Origin: Bacteroidales bacterium | Lineage (GTDB): Bacteria > Bacteroidota > Bacteroidia > Bacteroidales > UBA932 | Length of the DNA: 16,822 nucleotides | Direction: 5' to 3' | NCBI GenBank assembly: GCA_017551215.1 | Contig: JAFZMA010000211.1 | Location: 1 to 16,822 of the forward strand | Made by a program: the position numbers and the translations under genes | Part shown: positions 6,942-15,280 of the stretch, piece by piece | How positions within the stretch are numbered: the stretch's first letter is position 1 | Layout: every line of letters starts with the position of its first letter | The notes under the pieces: generated by a model | The model's database searches: none | Told to the model about the DNA's origin: nothing | The model's input: only the letters and a program-made list of their open reading frames with translations

Positions 6942-9884
6942 ATGCTAAAGAAAATTTCCTTGACTATTGCCGTCCTTCTGTGCGTTGTAGGGTTAAGCGC
7001 ACAGACTCCAACCGGCGGCGTGAAAGGAACTGTAATTAACCGTACAGACAGGGCGCCGGTTTACAACGCCACCCTTCAGCTGTACAAGGGCAGCAAGGTC
7101 TTCCGCACCGCCACCACAGACTCGGACGGAAAATTCCTGATTTCGGAAATTCCGGACGGTGTCTATTCTCTGGTGGTTACTGCGGAAAGCTATGTCCGCT
7201 CAAGGGTCAACGTAACCGTAAACAACGGCTATGTTAAAGACATGTTCAACATTTCCATCACTCCTATCGTTTTGCAGGAATCCGCAAGCAACGAGGACGA
7301 GGTCTCTGAATTTGACCTGGAAGACACAGGTTATCAGGACAATCCTACAATTCTCTACGGGCAGAACGACGTGTTCAACAACCAGGCGGGCTACAACTTT
7401 TCGTCTGTCCGCTTCAAGGCCCGTGGCTTCAACAGCGAGGCACAGGACGTTTACCTGGCCGGCATCAAGATGAATGACGCCATCACCGGATATTCTCCGT
7501 TCTCCCTGTGGAGCGGACTCAACGAGGCCACAAGAACCAAGTTCACCGTAAACGGCAACGAGGTTTCAGACTACGGATTCGGCGGATATAATGGTCTTAC
7601 GAACATTCCTGCCAACGCTTCAAACGTTCGCAAGGGATGGAGAGGAAGCGTTATGACAAACAGCAGCCTCTATCGTCTGAGACTCATGCTCACCTACGCT
7701 TCCGGAGTTTTGGACAACGGATGGAGCTATGCGTTCAGCGCGTCAGCAAGACTTGGCGGAAATGATTGGGTAAACGGTGTTTACTACCGCTCTTTCGGTT
7801 ACTATCTCTCCATTGAGAAGAGCTTTGGAAAGGCCAGCAAACTGGGATTCACATTCCTTGGAACTCCGGGCCAGAGAGGAGCGCAGCAGGCTTCCACTCA
7901 AGAGGTTTATGACCTCATGAAGGACAACATGTACAACTCCAACTGGGGCTATCAGAACGGCAAGATCCGCAACGCAAGGGAGAGAAGGACTCACGAGCCT
8001 ATAGCCATACTCAAATACGACTTTACTCCGTCTGACAAGTTCAAGGCTTCCCTTACCGCTCTCTACAGGTTCGGCAAGAACGGCTACACGGCTCTGGACT
8101 GGTATGATGCAGCGGACCCGAGACCAGACTATTACAGGAATCTTCCTTCCTATTTCTGGATGGAGAACCCGGACTACAACCGCAATAACATGCAGAAGTA
8201 TCTGTGGGCGAAAGATTCATGGGAGCAGGACATAAGTACCATTACCCACATCAACTGGGACAGGCTCATCAACGACAACTTTAACAACACCACTGCAGAA
8301 GGCCGCCGTTCCAAGTATGTTATCGAGGAAAGGAGAGTGGACCAGAAAGACCTTAATGTTGGAGGCAACCTGAAATGGAGAGCTATCAAATGGTTTACCG
8401 TTACGGCAGGAGCCAGCTACAAGTGGAACAACACCCACAACTACAAGAAGATAGGAGACCTTCTGGGCGGAGATTATTATGTCAATCTGGATAACTTCGC
8501 CGAGAGAGATTATGCCACCAACGATGCAAAGATTCAGAATGACCTCAACTATTTCTTCAAGCACGGTCAGGCTCAGATCCTGCACAAGGGAGACAAGTAC
8601 GGCTATAACTATGACGCCAACATCCGTAACCTTACAGGCTGGATGAACTGGAATATCAAGTTTGCCGGCTTCCAGACAAACCTCGCCGCCAAGATAGAGA
8701 AGACTCAGTTCTGGAGAAACGGCCTATACCGCAAGGGCCTGTTCGCAGGATTGAACGATGACGGTTCAGAGATTATCTACAATGGTGAAAAACTCACAAG
8801 CTATGACGAGGACGGAAAGGTAATCTCCTCATACGGCAACAGCGAAAAGAGCGATTTCACAACCTGGGCAGCCAAGGGTATAATAAGCTATAACCTTCCT
8901 GGTGGTCAGAGATTGGCAATTAGCGGAGGTTATTTCACCGAGCCTCCTAAGTTCAACAAGGCATTCATATCGCCGAGGACAAGAAATACACTTATTCCTC
9001 ATCTGGACAAGACCAAGATTGTTTCCGCAGAAGCGTCCTACACTCTGATTAACAGTTCCATAAACTTCAGAATCAGCGGATTCTACGCTACAATCAAGGA
9101 TCAGACAGACGTTATGAGCCTCTATGACGACAGCCAGAATTCCTTTACGAATTTTGCAATGAGCGGGATAGACGAAAGGCATATCGGCGGAGAGATGGGA
9201 TTCAAGATGCCGTTCTTCCTCACAGGTCTCAGCCTTGTGGGTGCGGCTTCTTACGGAGAATACATCTACACTTCCAATCCTAGGATGACACAGACGTTTG
9301 ACAACACCACGGAGGTTATCTATAAAGACGTTCTGATTCCTTACTGGATGAGCCACCCTACCTTCCAGAAGGATGCCAACGGAAACTATATCAAGGATGC
9401 TTCTGGAAGATATGTAGTTGAGAAGTACAAGCAGCATTATGTTCCTTCAACTCCTCAGCTGGCAGCCAGCCTTGGCCTGTCTTACTTCCGCAACTACTGG
9501 TTCATAGATGCCAACGTGAACTACTTTGACAAGTCCTACCTCAGCATGAACCCTCTCTACAGGACAGATATGGCAACTGCAGGTCCGGACAAGACCATCA
9601 CTCCTCAGGAAGTTGAATACATGACCAGCCAGGAGAAGTTCAAGAAAGCCTGGATAGTCAACCTGAGCATTGGAAAGAGCTGGTACATAAGGAGAAAGTA
9701 CCAGATAGGCTTCAGCTGCAATATCAACAACATCCTCAACAACAAAGACGTGAAGACGGGAGGATTTGAGCAGAGCCGTCTTGTGGACAACACCACAAGC
9801 AAGGAGCGTTTTTACAAGTTCGATTCCAAGTATTTCTACATGCAGGGACTTAACTACATGTTCAACCTCTATTTCAGATTCTAA
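6942..9884 (+). CDS. TonB-dependent outer-membrane receptor (no SusD partner)
   Basis: The 980-residue protein has a signal peptide (1-20, ending GLSA). Next comes an N-terminal carboxypeptidase-regulatory-like domain (~26-107, with GTVINRTDRAPVYNATLQL and DGKFLISEIPDGVYSL), an acidic connector, and a plug with VRFKARGFNSEAQDVYLAGI (157-176). A long beta-barrel ends in FNLYFRF, the expected C-terminal aromatic residue for BAM insertion. It should import a substrate across the outer membrane using TonB energy. Typical glycan SusC proteins are paired with SusD; here the next gene is instead an OB-fold DUF5689-like lipoprotein, and two nuclease-family genes lie directly upstream. This makes nucleic-acid-derived oligomers or nucleotides the leading candidate cargo, as inference from context. 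The barrel alone does not reveal the ligand. Confidence 0.92.
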   Translation: MLKKISLTIAVLLCVVGLSAQTPTGGVKGTVINRTDRAPVYNATLQLYKGSKVFRTATTDSDGKFLISEIPDGVYSLVVTAESYVRSRVNVTVNNGYVKDMFNISITPIVLQESASNEDEVSEFDLEDTGYQDNPTILYGQNDVFNNQAGYNFSSVRFKARGFNSEAQDVYLAGIKMNDAITGYSPFSLWSGLNEATRTKFTVNGNEVSDYGFGGYNGLTNIPANASNVRKGWRGSVMTNSSLYRLRLMLTYASGVLDNGWSYAFSASARLGGNDWVNGVYYRSFGYYLSIEKSFGKASKLGFTFLGTPGQRGAQQASTQEVYDLMKDNMYNSNWGYQNGKIRNARERRTHEPIAILKYDFTPSDKFKASLTALYRFGKNGYTALDWYDAADPRPDYYRNLPSYFWMENPDYNRNNMQKYLWAKDSWEQDISTITHINWDRLINDNFNNTTAEGRRSKYVIEERRVDQKDLNVGGNLKWRAIKWFTVTAGASYKWNNTHNYKKIGDLLGGDYYVNLDNFAERDYATNDAKIQNDLNYFFKHGQAQILHKGDKYGYNYDANIRNLTGWMNWNIKFAGFQTNLAAKIEKTQFWRNGLYRKGLFAGLNDDGSEIIYNGEKLTSYDEDGKVISSYGNSEKSDFTTWAAKGIISYNLPGGQRLAISGGYFTEPPKFNKAFISPRTRNTLIPHLDKTKIVSAEASYTLINSSINFRISGFYATIKDQTDVMSLYDDSQNSFTNFAMSGIDERHIGGEMGFKMPFFLTGLSLVGAASYGEYIYTSNPRMTQTFDNTTEVIYKDVLIPYWMSHPTFQKDANGNYIKDASGRYVVEKYKQHYVPSTPQLAASLGLSYFRNYWFIDANVNYFDKSYLSMNPLYRTDMATAGPDKTITPQEVEYMTSQEKFKKAWIVNLSIGKSWYIRRKYQIGFSCNINNILNNKDVKTGGFEQSRLVDNTTSKERFYKFDSKYFYMQGLNYMFNLYFRF

Positions 9885-9890
9885 AACACC

Positions 9891-10913
9891 ATGGCTATGA
9901 AAAAGATACTAAATATTGCATACGTGATGGCAGCAGCCGCAATTCTGGCCACTTCCTGCGACGAGTGGGATCCGGTAGTGAATTTCGGTTATGACGACCC
10001 TGTTTCAGACCAGGTGACAGGTATGACTGCAAATACCACGATAGCCGCCGTAAAGGCTCTCTATGTAGACAAACCTGTTCATATAGAGAAGGATCTGATT
10101 ATCGCCGGCCAGGTTACTTCCTCAGACCAGAGCGGTAACGTCTACCGCAGTATGTTCCTGCAGGATGCAACCGGTGCCATCGAACTCAAGATAGGAAAGT
10201 CTTCCCTGTATAACGACTATCGCCCGGGCCAGTGGGTTTATGTAAAGCTGGACGGACTCACTCTCGGCACTTACGAGGGCATGCTCCAGATTGGACTTGA
10301 CGACCCTACCGGAGAATACGAGACAGCTTACATAGATGTACAGAGAATAATTGACCTGCACGTTTTCAAGGGCAGGATAGACGCTCCGGTCACTCCTTTG
10401 GAATTGACTGAAAGCGAGCTCACTGCCCCTGTAAATATGGAAAAGCTCGTAACACTGAGAGGCCTGAAATACGCCAACGAGGCCTTTGCTCTCCTATATC
10501 CGGACCCTAACGGAGACAAGAAGAGCAATGCCAACAGGGTATTCCTCAGCGACAAAACCTGGGGCATCACAACCTGGGCTATGAGCAAGAACAAGATGCA
10601 GGCTTATCTGGATTCCGGAATCTGGGACGAGGCCAAGACTGCAGACGATGCCAAGACTGTGGCTCAGCTCAGAAAGGAGAATGCTATTGAGGCAAGCGCC
10701 AACTATGTGAGCCAGTACTTCAAGATGGGAAACACTGAGATCCAGATCAGAACCAGCGGTTACGCCAAGTTTGCAGACCTGGAGCTGGAAGAGGGCGTGC
10801 TTAACGGCACCATGCTAATAGACATTACCGGTATCCTCACCAACTATCGCGGAGCTCCACAGTTCACCCTGATAGATATGGAAGGAGTTAAATCTTACTC
10901 AGCCCAACAATAA
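9891..10913 (+). CDS. DUF5689-like OB-fold surface lipoprotein
   Basis: The 340-residue lipoprotein has the lipobox LATSC (Cys23) followed at once by acidic DEWD, consistent with surface export in Bacteroidota. An ATG two codons further in (9897, MKKILN) is an equally good start. Residues ~66-137 carry an OB-fold-like block (IIAGQVTSSDQSGNVYRSMF, QDATGAIELKIG, YRPGQWVYVKLDGL, MLQIG) as in DUF5689. The C-terminal part has IQIRTSGYAKFAD and a second beta-rich block, DITGILTNYRGAPQFTLIDM. OB folds often bind nucleic acids or oligosaccharides. It follows the TonB receptor gene by 6 nt, the position SusD takes in a glycan locus, so it may cap the receptor and hold substrate. The family match is from memory; the cap role is inference. 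Confidence 0.82.
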   Translation: MAMKKILNIAYVMAAAAILATSCDEWDPVVNFGYDDPVSDQVTGMTANTTIAAVKALYVDKPVHIEKDLIIAGQVTSSDQSGNVYRSMFLQDATGAIELKIGKSSLYNDYRPGQWVYVKLDGLTLGTYEGMLQIGLDDPTGEYETAYIDVQRIIDLHVFKGRIDAPVTPLELTESELTAPVNMEKLVTLRGLKYANEAFALLYPDPNGDKKSNANRVFLSDKTWGITTWAMSKNKMQAYLDSGIWDEAKTADDAKTVAQLRKENAIEASANYVSQYFKMGNTEIQIRTSGYAKFADLELEEGVLNGTMLIDITGILTNYRGAPQFTLIDMEGVKSYSAQQ

Positions 10914-10916
10914 CCC

Positions 10917-12935
10917 ATGAAAAAACTTATAGTTCTATTTGCGATACTTATGATGGTAGCCGCCTGCAAAGACAAGAATCCTTTCCTTACGGAATGGAAC
11001 ACTCCTTACGGAATCCCTCCTTTCGACCAGATTGAGACAGAGGACTTTATCCCTGCCATTAAGGAAGGTATAGAGCAGCACAAAAAGGAAATAGCCGCCA
11101 TCATAGACAATCCGGAAGCTCCAAATTTCGCCAACACGGTTGCCGCTTTCGAGTATTCAGGCCAGCTTTTGGCCAAGGTTGCCGGCGTTCTTTTCAACCT
11201 CGCCGAGACCGATTCCGACTCGACCCTCAGCAAGGTGGAAGACGAGGCCATCAAACTCATCACCGCACAACAGGATGAAGTCTACATGAACCGCAAACTC
11301 TTTGAGAGAGTAAAGGCTGTTTACGAAGCAGACCAGAGCCATCTGGACCGCGAGCAGCAGATGGTTCTTAAGAAACTCTATCAGGCTTTTACCCGTAACG
11401 GTGTGGATCTCAGCGATGAGGCTCAGCAGCAGCTCAAGGAGATAAACCAGCAGCTCAGCGATGCCCAGCACAAGTTCGGTGACAATCTTCTTGCCCAGAG
11501 CAACGCCTTCAAGGAGAAATTCGGCATACCGGTTTCCGCCTATCCAGAGGAGATGGCAAGCTGCCCGGACAGGGAAAGGCGCAAGGACATGTTTGAGGCT
11601 TATTCCAACCGCGCCAACCACGACGACGAGTTCGACAACAAGGCTCTCTGCCTCCAGATTCTGAAACTCAAGGCAAAGAAGGCAAAACTCCTTGGTTTTG
11701 AAAATTTCGCATCCTACGAACTGGACAACAAGATGGCTCACGACCCTCAGACCGTGGATGCCTTCCTGGATGAAATAATGGCGGCAGCCAACAAGAAGAG
11801 CAAGGAAGAAATCTATGACATGCAGAAGGTTATGGATCAGGACATCAAAGCCGGCCTGCTTCCTCAGGGCAGCAAGATCGAGCCATGGGACTGGTTCTAC
11901 TATGCGGAAAAGGTAAGGAAGGCAAAGTATGACCTTGACGAGGAACAGACCAAGCCTTACTTCAAGATGGAGAATGTCCGTAACGGTATCTTCTATGCTG
12001 CAAACCTTCTCTACGGAATAAACGTGGAGCCTCTGGAGAATACGCCTAAGTACAATCCTCAAGTGGATGTGTTCAAGGTAACTGACGCAGACGGTTCACT
12101 TCTTGGAATATTCATGACGGACTACTTCCCGAGAAACTCAAAGAGAGGCGGTGCCTGGATGAACAATTTCAGAGACCAGTCCGTAGACAAGGACGGAAAC
12201 GAGATTCGCCCTATCATCGTGAACGTGGGCAACTTCAACGCTCCGACAGACTCTCTCCCGGGCCTTCTGACCATAGACCAGGTAGAGACCATGTTCCACG
12301 AATTCGGACACGCGCTCCACGGACTTTTGACAAAGTGCCATTATCCGTCTGTCAGCGGAACCAGTGTAGCAAGAGACTTTGTTGAAACTTTCTCCCAGTT
12401 TAACGAGAATTGGGCGTTCCAGCCGGAAATCCTTGCCCAGTATGCAAAGCATTACCAAACCGGAGAAGTTATACCGGATTCTCTGGTAAACAAGATCCTG
12501 GCCGCCCGCCAGTTCAACCAGGGATTCATGACTGCAGAGCTTTGCGCCGCATCCATCCTCGACATGAAATGGCACGAAATGGATGAAGACCAGCTTAACG
12601 GAGTAGAAATCAAGGCATTTGAAGATAAGGTCTGCAAGGATATGGGACTGGTTTCCGAAATCATTCCGAGATACCGCACAACCTACTTCAACCACATCTT
12701 CAACTCAGGCTACAATGCCGGCTACTACAGTTATCTGTGGAGCGAGGTTCTGGACAAGGATGCCTTTGACTACTTCAAGCAGCAGGGCATCTACAACAAG
12801 GACATTGCAACAAAATTCCGTAAGACCTTCCTTGAGAAAGGCGGAAGTGAAGAGCCAATGGTTCTCTACGAGATGTTCAAGGGAAGCCAGCCGGACCCTA
12901 AGGCAATGCTAAGGGCCAGAGGCCTTATAAAGTAA
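10917..12935 (+). CDS. dcp: M3-family metallopeptidase, Dcp-like dipeptidyl carboxypeptidase lipoprotein
   Basis: The 672-residue enzyme aligns by eye along its whole length with E. coli Dcp (681 residues), from NPFLTEWNTPYGIPPFDQI to the C-terminal ARGLIK. The zinc site is HEFGH at 461-465 with the third ligand Glu490 in RDFVETFSQFNENW, a 29-residue spacing from the first His as in Dcp. The substrate-binding stretch SGYNAGYYSYLWSEVL is present. Unlike cytoplasmic E. coli Dcp, it has a lipoprotein signal ending VAAC (Cys17), so it acts in the periplasm or at an outer-membrane face, releasing C-terminal dipeptides from small peptides. The motif has TF where E. coli has FP before SQ. It starts 3 nt after the OB-fold lipoprotein gene, so it belongs to the operon. 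Its stop codon abuts the stop codon of the opposing receptor gene. Confidence 0.93.
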   Translation: MKKLIVLFAILMMVAACKDKNPFLTEWNTPYGIPPFDQIETEDFIPAIKEGIEQHKKEIAAIIDNPEAPNFANTVAAFEYSGQLLAKVAGVLFNLAETDSDSTLSKVEDEAIKLITAQQDEVYMNRKLFERVKAVYEADQSHLDREQQMVLKKLYQAFTRNGVDLSDEAQQQLKEINQQLSDAQHKFGDNLLAQSNAFKEKFGIPVSAYPEEMASCPDRERRKDMFEAYSNRANHDDEFDNKALCLQILKLKAKKAKLLGFENFASYELDNKMAHDPQTVDAFLDEIMAAANKKSKEEIYDMQKVMDQDIKAGLLPQGSKIEPWDWFYYAEKVRKAKYDLDEEQTKPYFKMENVRNGIFYAANLLYGINVEPLENTPKYNPQVDVFKVTDADGSLLGIFMTDYFPRNSKRGGAWMNNFRDQSVDKDGNEIRPIIVNVGNFNAPTDSLPGLLTIDQVETMFHEFGHALHGLLTKCHYPSVSGTSVARDFVETFSQFNENWAFQPEILAQYAKHYQTGEVIPDSLVNKILAARQFNQGFMTAELCAASILDMKWHEMDEDQLNGVEIKAFEDKVCKDMGLVSEIIPRYRTTYFNHIFNSGYNAGYYSYLWSEVLDKDAFDYFKQQGIYNKDIATKFRKTFLEKGGSEEPMVLYEMFKGSQPDPKAMLRARGLIK

Positions 12936-15263
12936 TCAGAAACGGAGTCTCAGGTCTATTCCGGCCTGGGACGGGCGGCCGCGCTGCATGAATCCGGCGT
13001 TTCCGCTGTCGAAATAGAAGAGAGCATAATCTTTATCCAAGATATTGCTGCACCAGAGGGAAACCTCCAGAGACGCATAGCCGCTTCTGGAGGATTTCTT
13101 TTTGCCCACAGAGTAAGTAATCCTACCGCCCACAAGACCGTAGAAATTCTGGCTTACGTCGTTAGCCTCTGTAAAGTAAACCTTTCCAAGACCTGTGTAG
13201 TCCGCTCCGATTGAAAGCTTGCCGCTCAGCCCAAGGTCAAAGCCGTAAGAAGCAGCCAGATGAAGCGTGTGCTTTGGGGCAAACGGAACATATTTATCCT
13301 TGTAGTCCCTTTCCTCAAGTATTCGCTTACCTTCCTTTGTAACAGACACTTGCGTAAGGTTCCTGGTAAATTTCGCATCTGTATATCCGTAATCTGCGAT
13401 GAAATTCAGCCCGTAAACCGGCTGGAAGATGAGTGATATCTCTCCACCCAGGCTGCGGCTTCTTCCGGCATTGGAAGTATAGCGGCCCATTCCGCTTTCC
13501 ACAAAGCGGGAAACCTGCTGGTCCTTCACTTTCATGTAGAACAGGCTCATATCCATACTCAGTCTCGAATCCGCAGAGGTGAAATGCCCTCCTATCTCGT
13601 GGTTCCAGGCAAACTCCGGCTTGTACCTGAGTGCCTCGTTAATCGTCTCGTCGTTCTCCAGAGTACCCACATTTTTCTGCAGGTCTGTCTGCATGTAATC
13701 GCTGAGCATCTGGATATTGAATCCTCCTCCGCGATAGCCTTTTGCAGCCATTATGTATATGTTGTTCCTGGAGTTGAAGTCATACTTGAGAGCCACCCTC
13801 GGCAAAACCGGAATTGCCTCCTGATATTGCTTTCCCAGGTACTCCACGTTGTAGCTACCCTCCGATGTCCTTCCCATCATGGTCATCTGGTAGTTCATGG
13901 CGCAGCTTGTGGCATAGTCAATCTTGACCTTCTCGTAGTCAAACCTTACAGCCAGGGTTGCGGACAGGCCTTTCGCCCCGAAGATATCGTTGAACACGCT
14001 CTGGTGGAAAATTGCTCCACCGTATGACGGAAGGTGGAAAAGCCCGGGCACGGCCATAAAGTCATCCGTAAGCCTAACCTTAACGGGAGAATGGGCCATA
14101 GCGGCATCCATTGTTGCCTGAAGAGAAGAAACAAAGTCGCTTCCGAATGTCATAGGGGTATAGTTCCTGTTCCACTGGTAAAACCCGGAAACTCCTGTGG
14201 AATAATCCATTCCGCCCCAGAATTCATTCCATTTGCCCTTTACCATAACCTCCTGGCTGATGGTATTTTGCAACTGATTCTGGTTCATTGTAAAGCGGTC
14301 TGCCGGAGAATAGTCCGTATCCATGGTCATCCTGTCTTTAAGGTACTGCCATGCAGATGTGGAAACAATCTCAACTCCGGAAGCTGAGGCATATCTGGTT
14401 ATCAGGCCGGTATTCAGAAGATTACGGCGGTAACTGCTCTTGTAGTTGTAAGACGGCAGGGAAAACTCCCCGGTTGCCTTGTCGAATGCTCCGTACGGGT
14501 AGCCTCCGTCATCATTGTACTCGTAGCTCACGTTCAGGTCCAGGGACAACCCTGAAACAGGCTTCCATATTCCGTGCATCCGGCCTCCCGCACTGGAACC
14601 TTTGTCTATCTTCTTCCCGGTAAACTCATTCCTGTAGAATCCTCCGCTATAGTCGTAGAAACCTCCAGCGGAAAATGCAAACTTAGGGCTGATCCTATGA
14701 TAATGAGTCAAATAGGCCTTGTATCCGTTCTTAGTGGCAGCGCTCAGCATCAGGTCTGTACCGCTGTAGTCAAACGGGCTTTTGGTCCTCACGTTTATCA
14801 GTCCGCCCATCGTGTTCCTTCCATACAATGTTCCCTGAGGCCCACGCAGCACCTCCACCCTCTCTATATCCGAATAGTCAAAGTCAAAGCCGGACTTATC
14901 GAAGTACGGAATGCCATCCACATATATTCCAACGGCCGGAGAATTGATTCTGGAACCGATTCCCCTTATGTAAATGGAAGACGTGTATTTTGTCCCGTAA
15001 TCCGGGATGTAGAGATTCGGTACCAGACCTGTCAGACTCTTCATGGAGAACACCCTGTTCTCATCCATAGCCTTCCTCTGCACAATCGAGGAGGAAACCG
15101 GCTGGTTCCTCAGAACCCTGTTCTCCTTGGGAGAATCCACAACCCACAGGCTCTCAATAGAATACTCAGCGATGGTATCTTTCTGGCCCCAAGCGAATCC
15201 GCAACTCAAAAAGGCGATAGACAGCAACCCTGCCCTTATCCCGATGGAAATACTCTTAGTCAT
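12936..15263 (-). CDS. TonB-dependent receptor, siderophore/cobalamin class
   Basis: From the ATG at 15263 this is a 775-residue outer-membrane receptor. A TTG nine bases further out (15272) is in frame, but the ATG gives a cleaner signal peptide (MTKSISIGIRAGLL..., ending FAWG/Q). There is no carboxypeptidase-regulatory-like domain. The plug (~50-162) shows IYIRGIGSR, VGIYVDGIPY and IERVEVLRGPQGTLYGRNTM followed by GLINVRT, classic for small-ligand receptors for iron complexes or cobalamin. The barrel ends IDLRLRF. The gene lies 17 nt downstream of the PKD-repeat surface protein gene and should be co-transcribed with it. The ligand is not determined by sequence; cobalamin or a metal complex is most likely from family and context. 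Carbohydrate import is less likely, since SusC features are absent. Confidence 0.9.
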   Translation of the reverse strand: MTKSISIGIRAGLLSIAFLSCGFAWGQKDTIAEYSIESLWVVDSPKENRVLRNQPVSSSIVQRKAMDENRVFSMKSLTGLVPNLYIPDYGTKYTSSIYIRGIGSRINSPAVGIYVDGIPYFDKSGFDFDYSDIERVEVLRGPQGTLYGRNTMGGLINVRTKSPFDYSGTDLMLSAATKNGYKAYLTHYHRISPKFAFSAGGFYDYSGGFYRNEFTGKKIDKGSSAGGRMHGIWKPVSGLSLDLNVSYEYNDDGGYPYGAFDKATGEFSLPSYNYKSSYRRNLLNTGLITRYASASGVEIVSTSAWQYLKDRMTMDTDYSPADRFTMNQNQLQNTISQEVMVKGKWNEFWGGMDYSTGVSGFYQWNRNYTPMTFGSDFVSSLQATMDAAMAHSPVKVRLTDDFMAVPGLFHLPSYGGAIFHQSVFNDIFGAKGLSATLAVRFDYEKVKIDYATSCAMNYQMTMMGRTSEGSYNVEYLGKQYQEAIPVLPRVALKYDFNSRNNIYIMAAKGYRGGGFNIQMLSDYMQTDLQKNVGTLENDETINEALRYKPEFAWNHEIGGHFTSADSRLSMDMSLFYMKVKDQQVSRFVESGMGRYTSNAGRSRSLGGEISLIFQPVYGLNFIADYGYTDAKFTRNLTQVSVTKEGKRILEERDYKDKYVPFAPKHTLHLAASYGFDLGLSGKLSIGADYTGLGKVYFTEANDVSQNFYGLVGGRITYSVGKKKSSRSGYASLEVSLWCSNILDKDYALFYFDSGNAGFMQRGRPSQAGIDLRLRF

Positions 15264-15280
15264 AGGCCGCAAATGTATAA

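Noticed and set aside
6942..10913. Classical SusC/SusD polysaccharide-utilisation pair
   Set aside because: The lipoprotein after the receptor has OB-fold blocks rather than SusD's tetratricopeptide-like helices, and no carbohydrate-active enzymes are present.
11157..12062. 301-codon open frame on the minus strand inside the M3 peptidase gene
   Set aside because: Antisense to a full-length Dcp homologue; no family features in its translation.
12905..12925. Possible terminator hairpin near the end of the peptidase gene (GGGCCAGAGGCC)
   Set aside because: The arms pair poorly, with a G-G mismatch and no adequate loop, it lies inside coding sequence, and no U-tract follows.
15264..15272. TTG start at 15272 for the minus-strand receptor
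   Set aside because: In frame, but TTG starts are rare in this group, and the ATG at 15263 gives a normal signal peptide and better spacing from the upstream gene.
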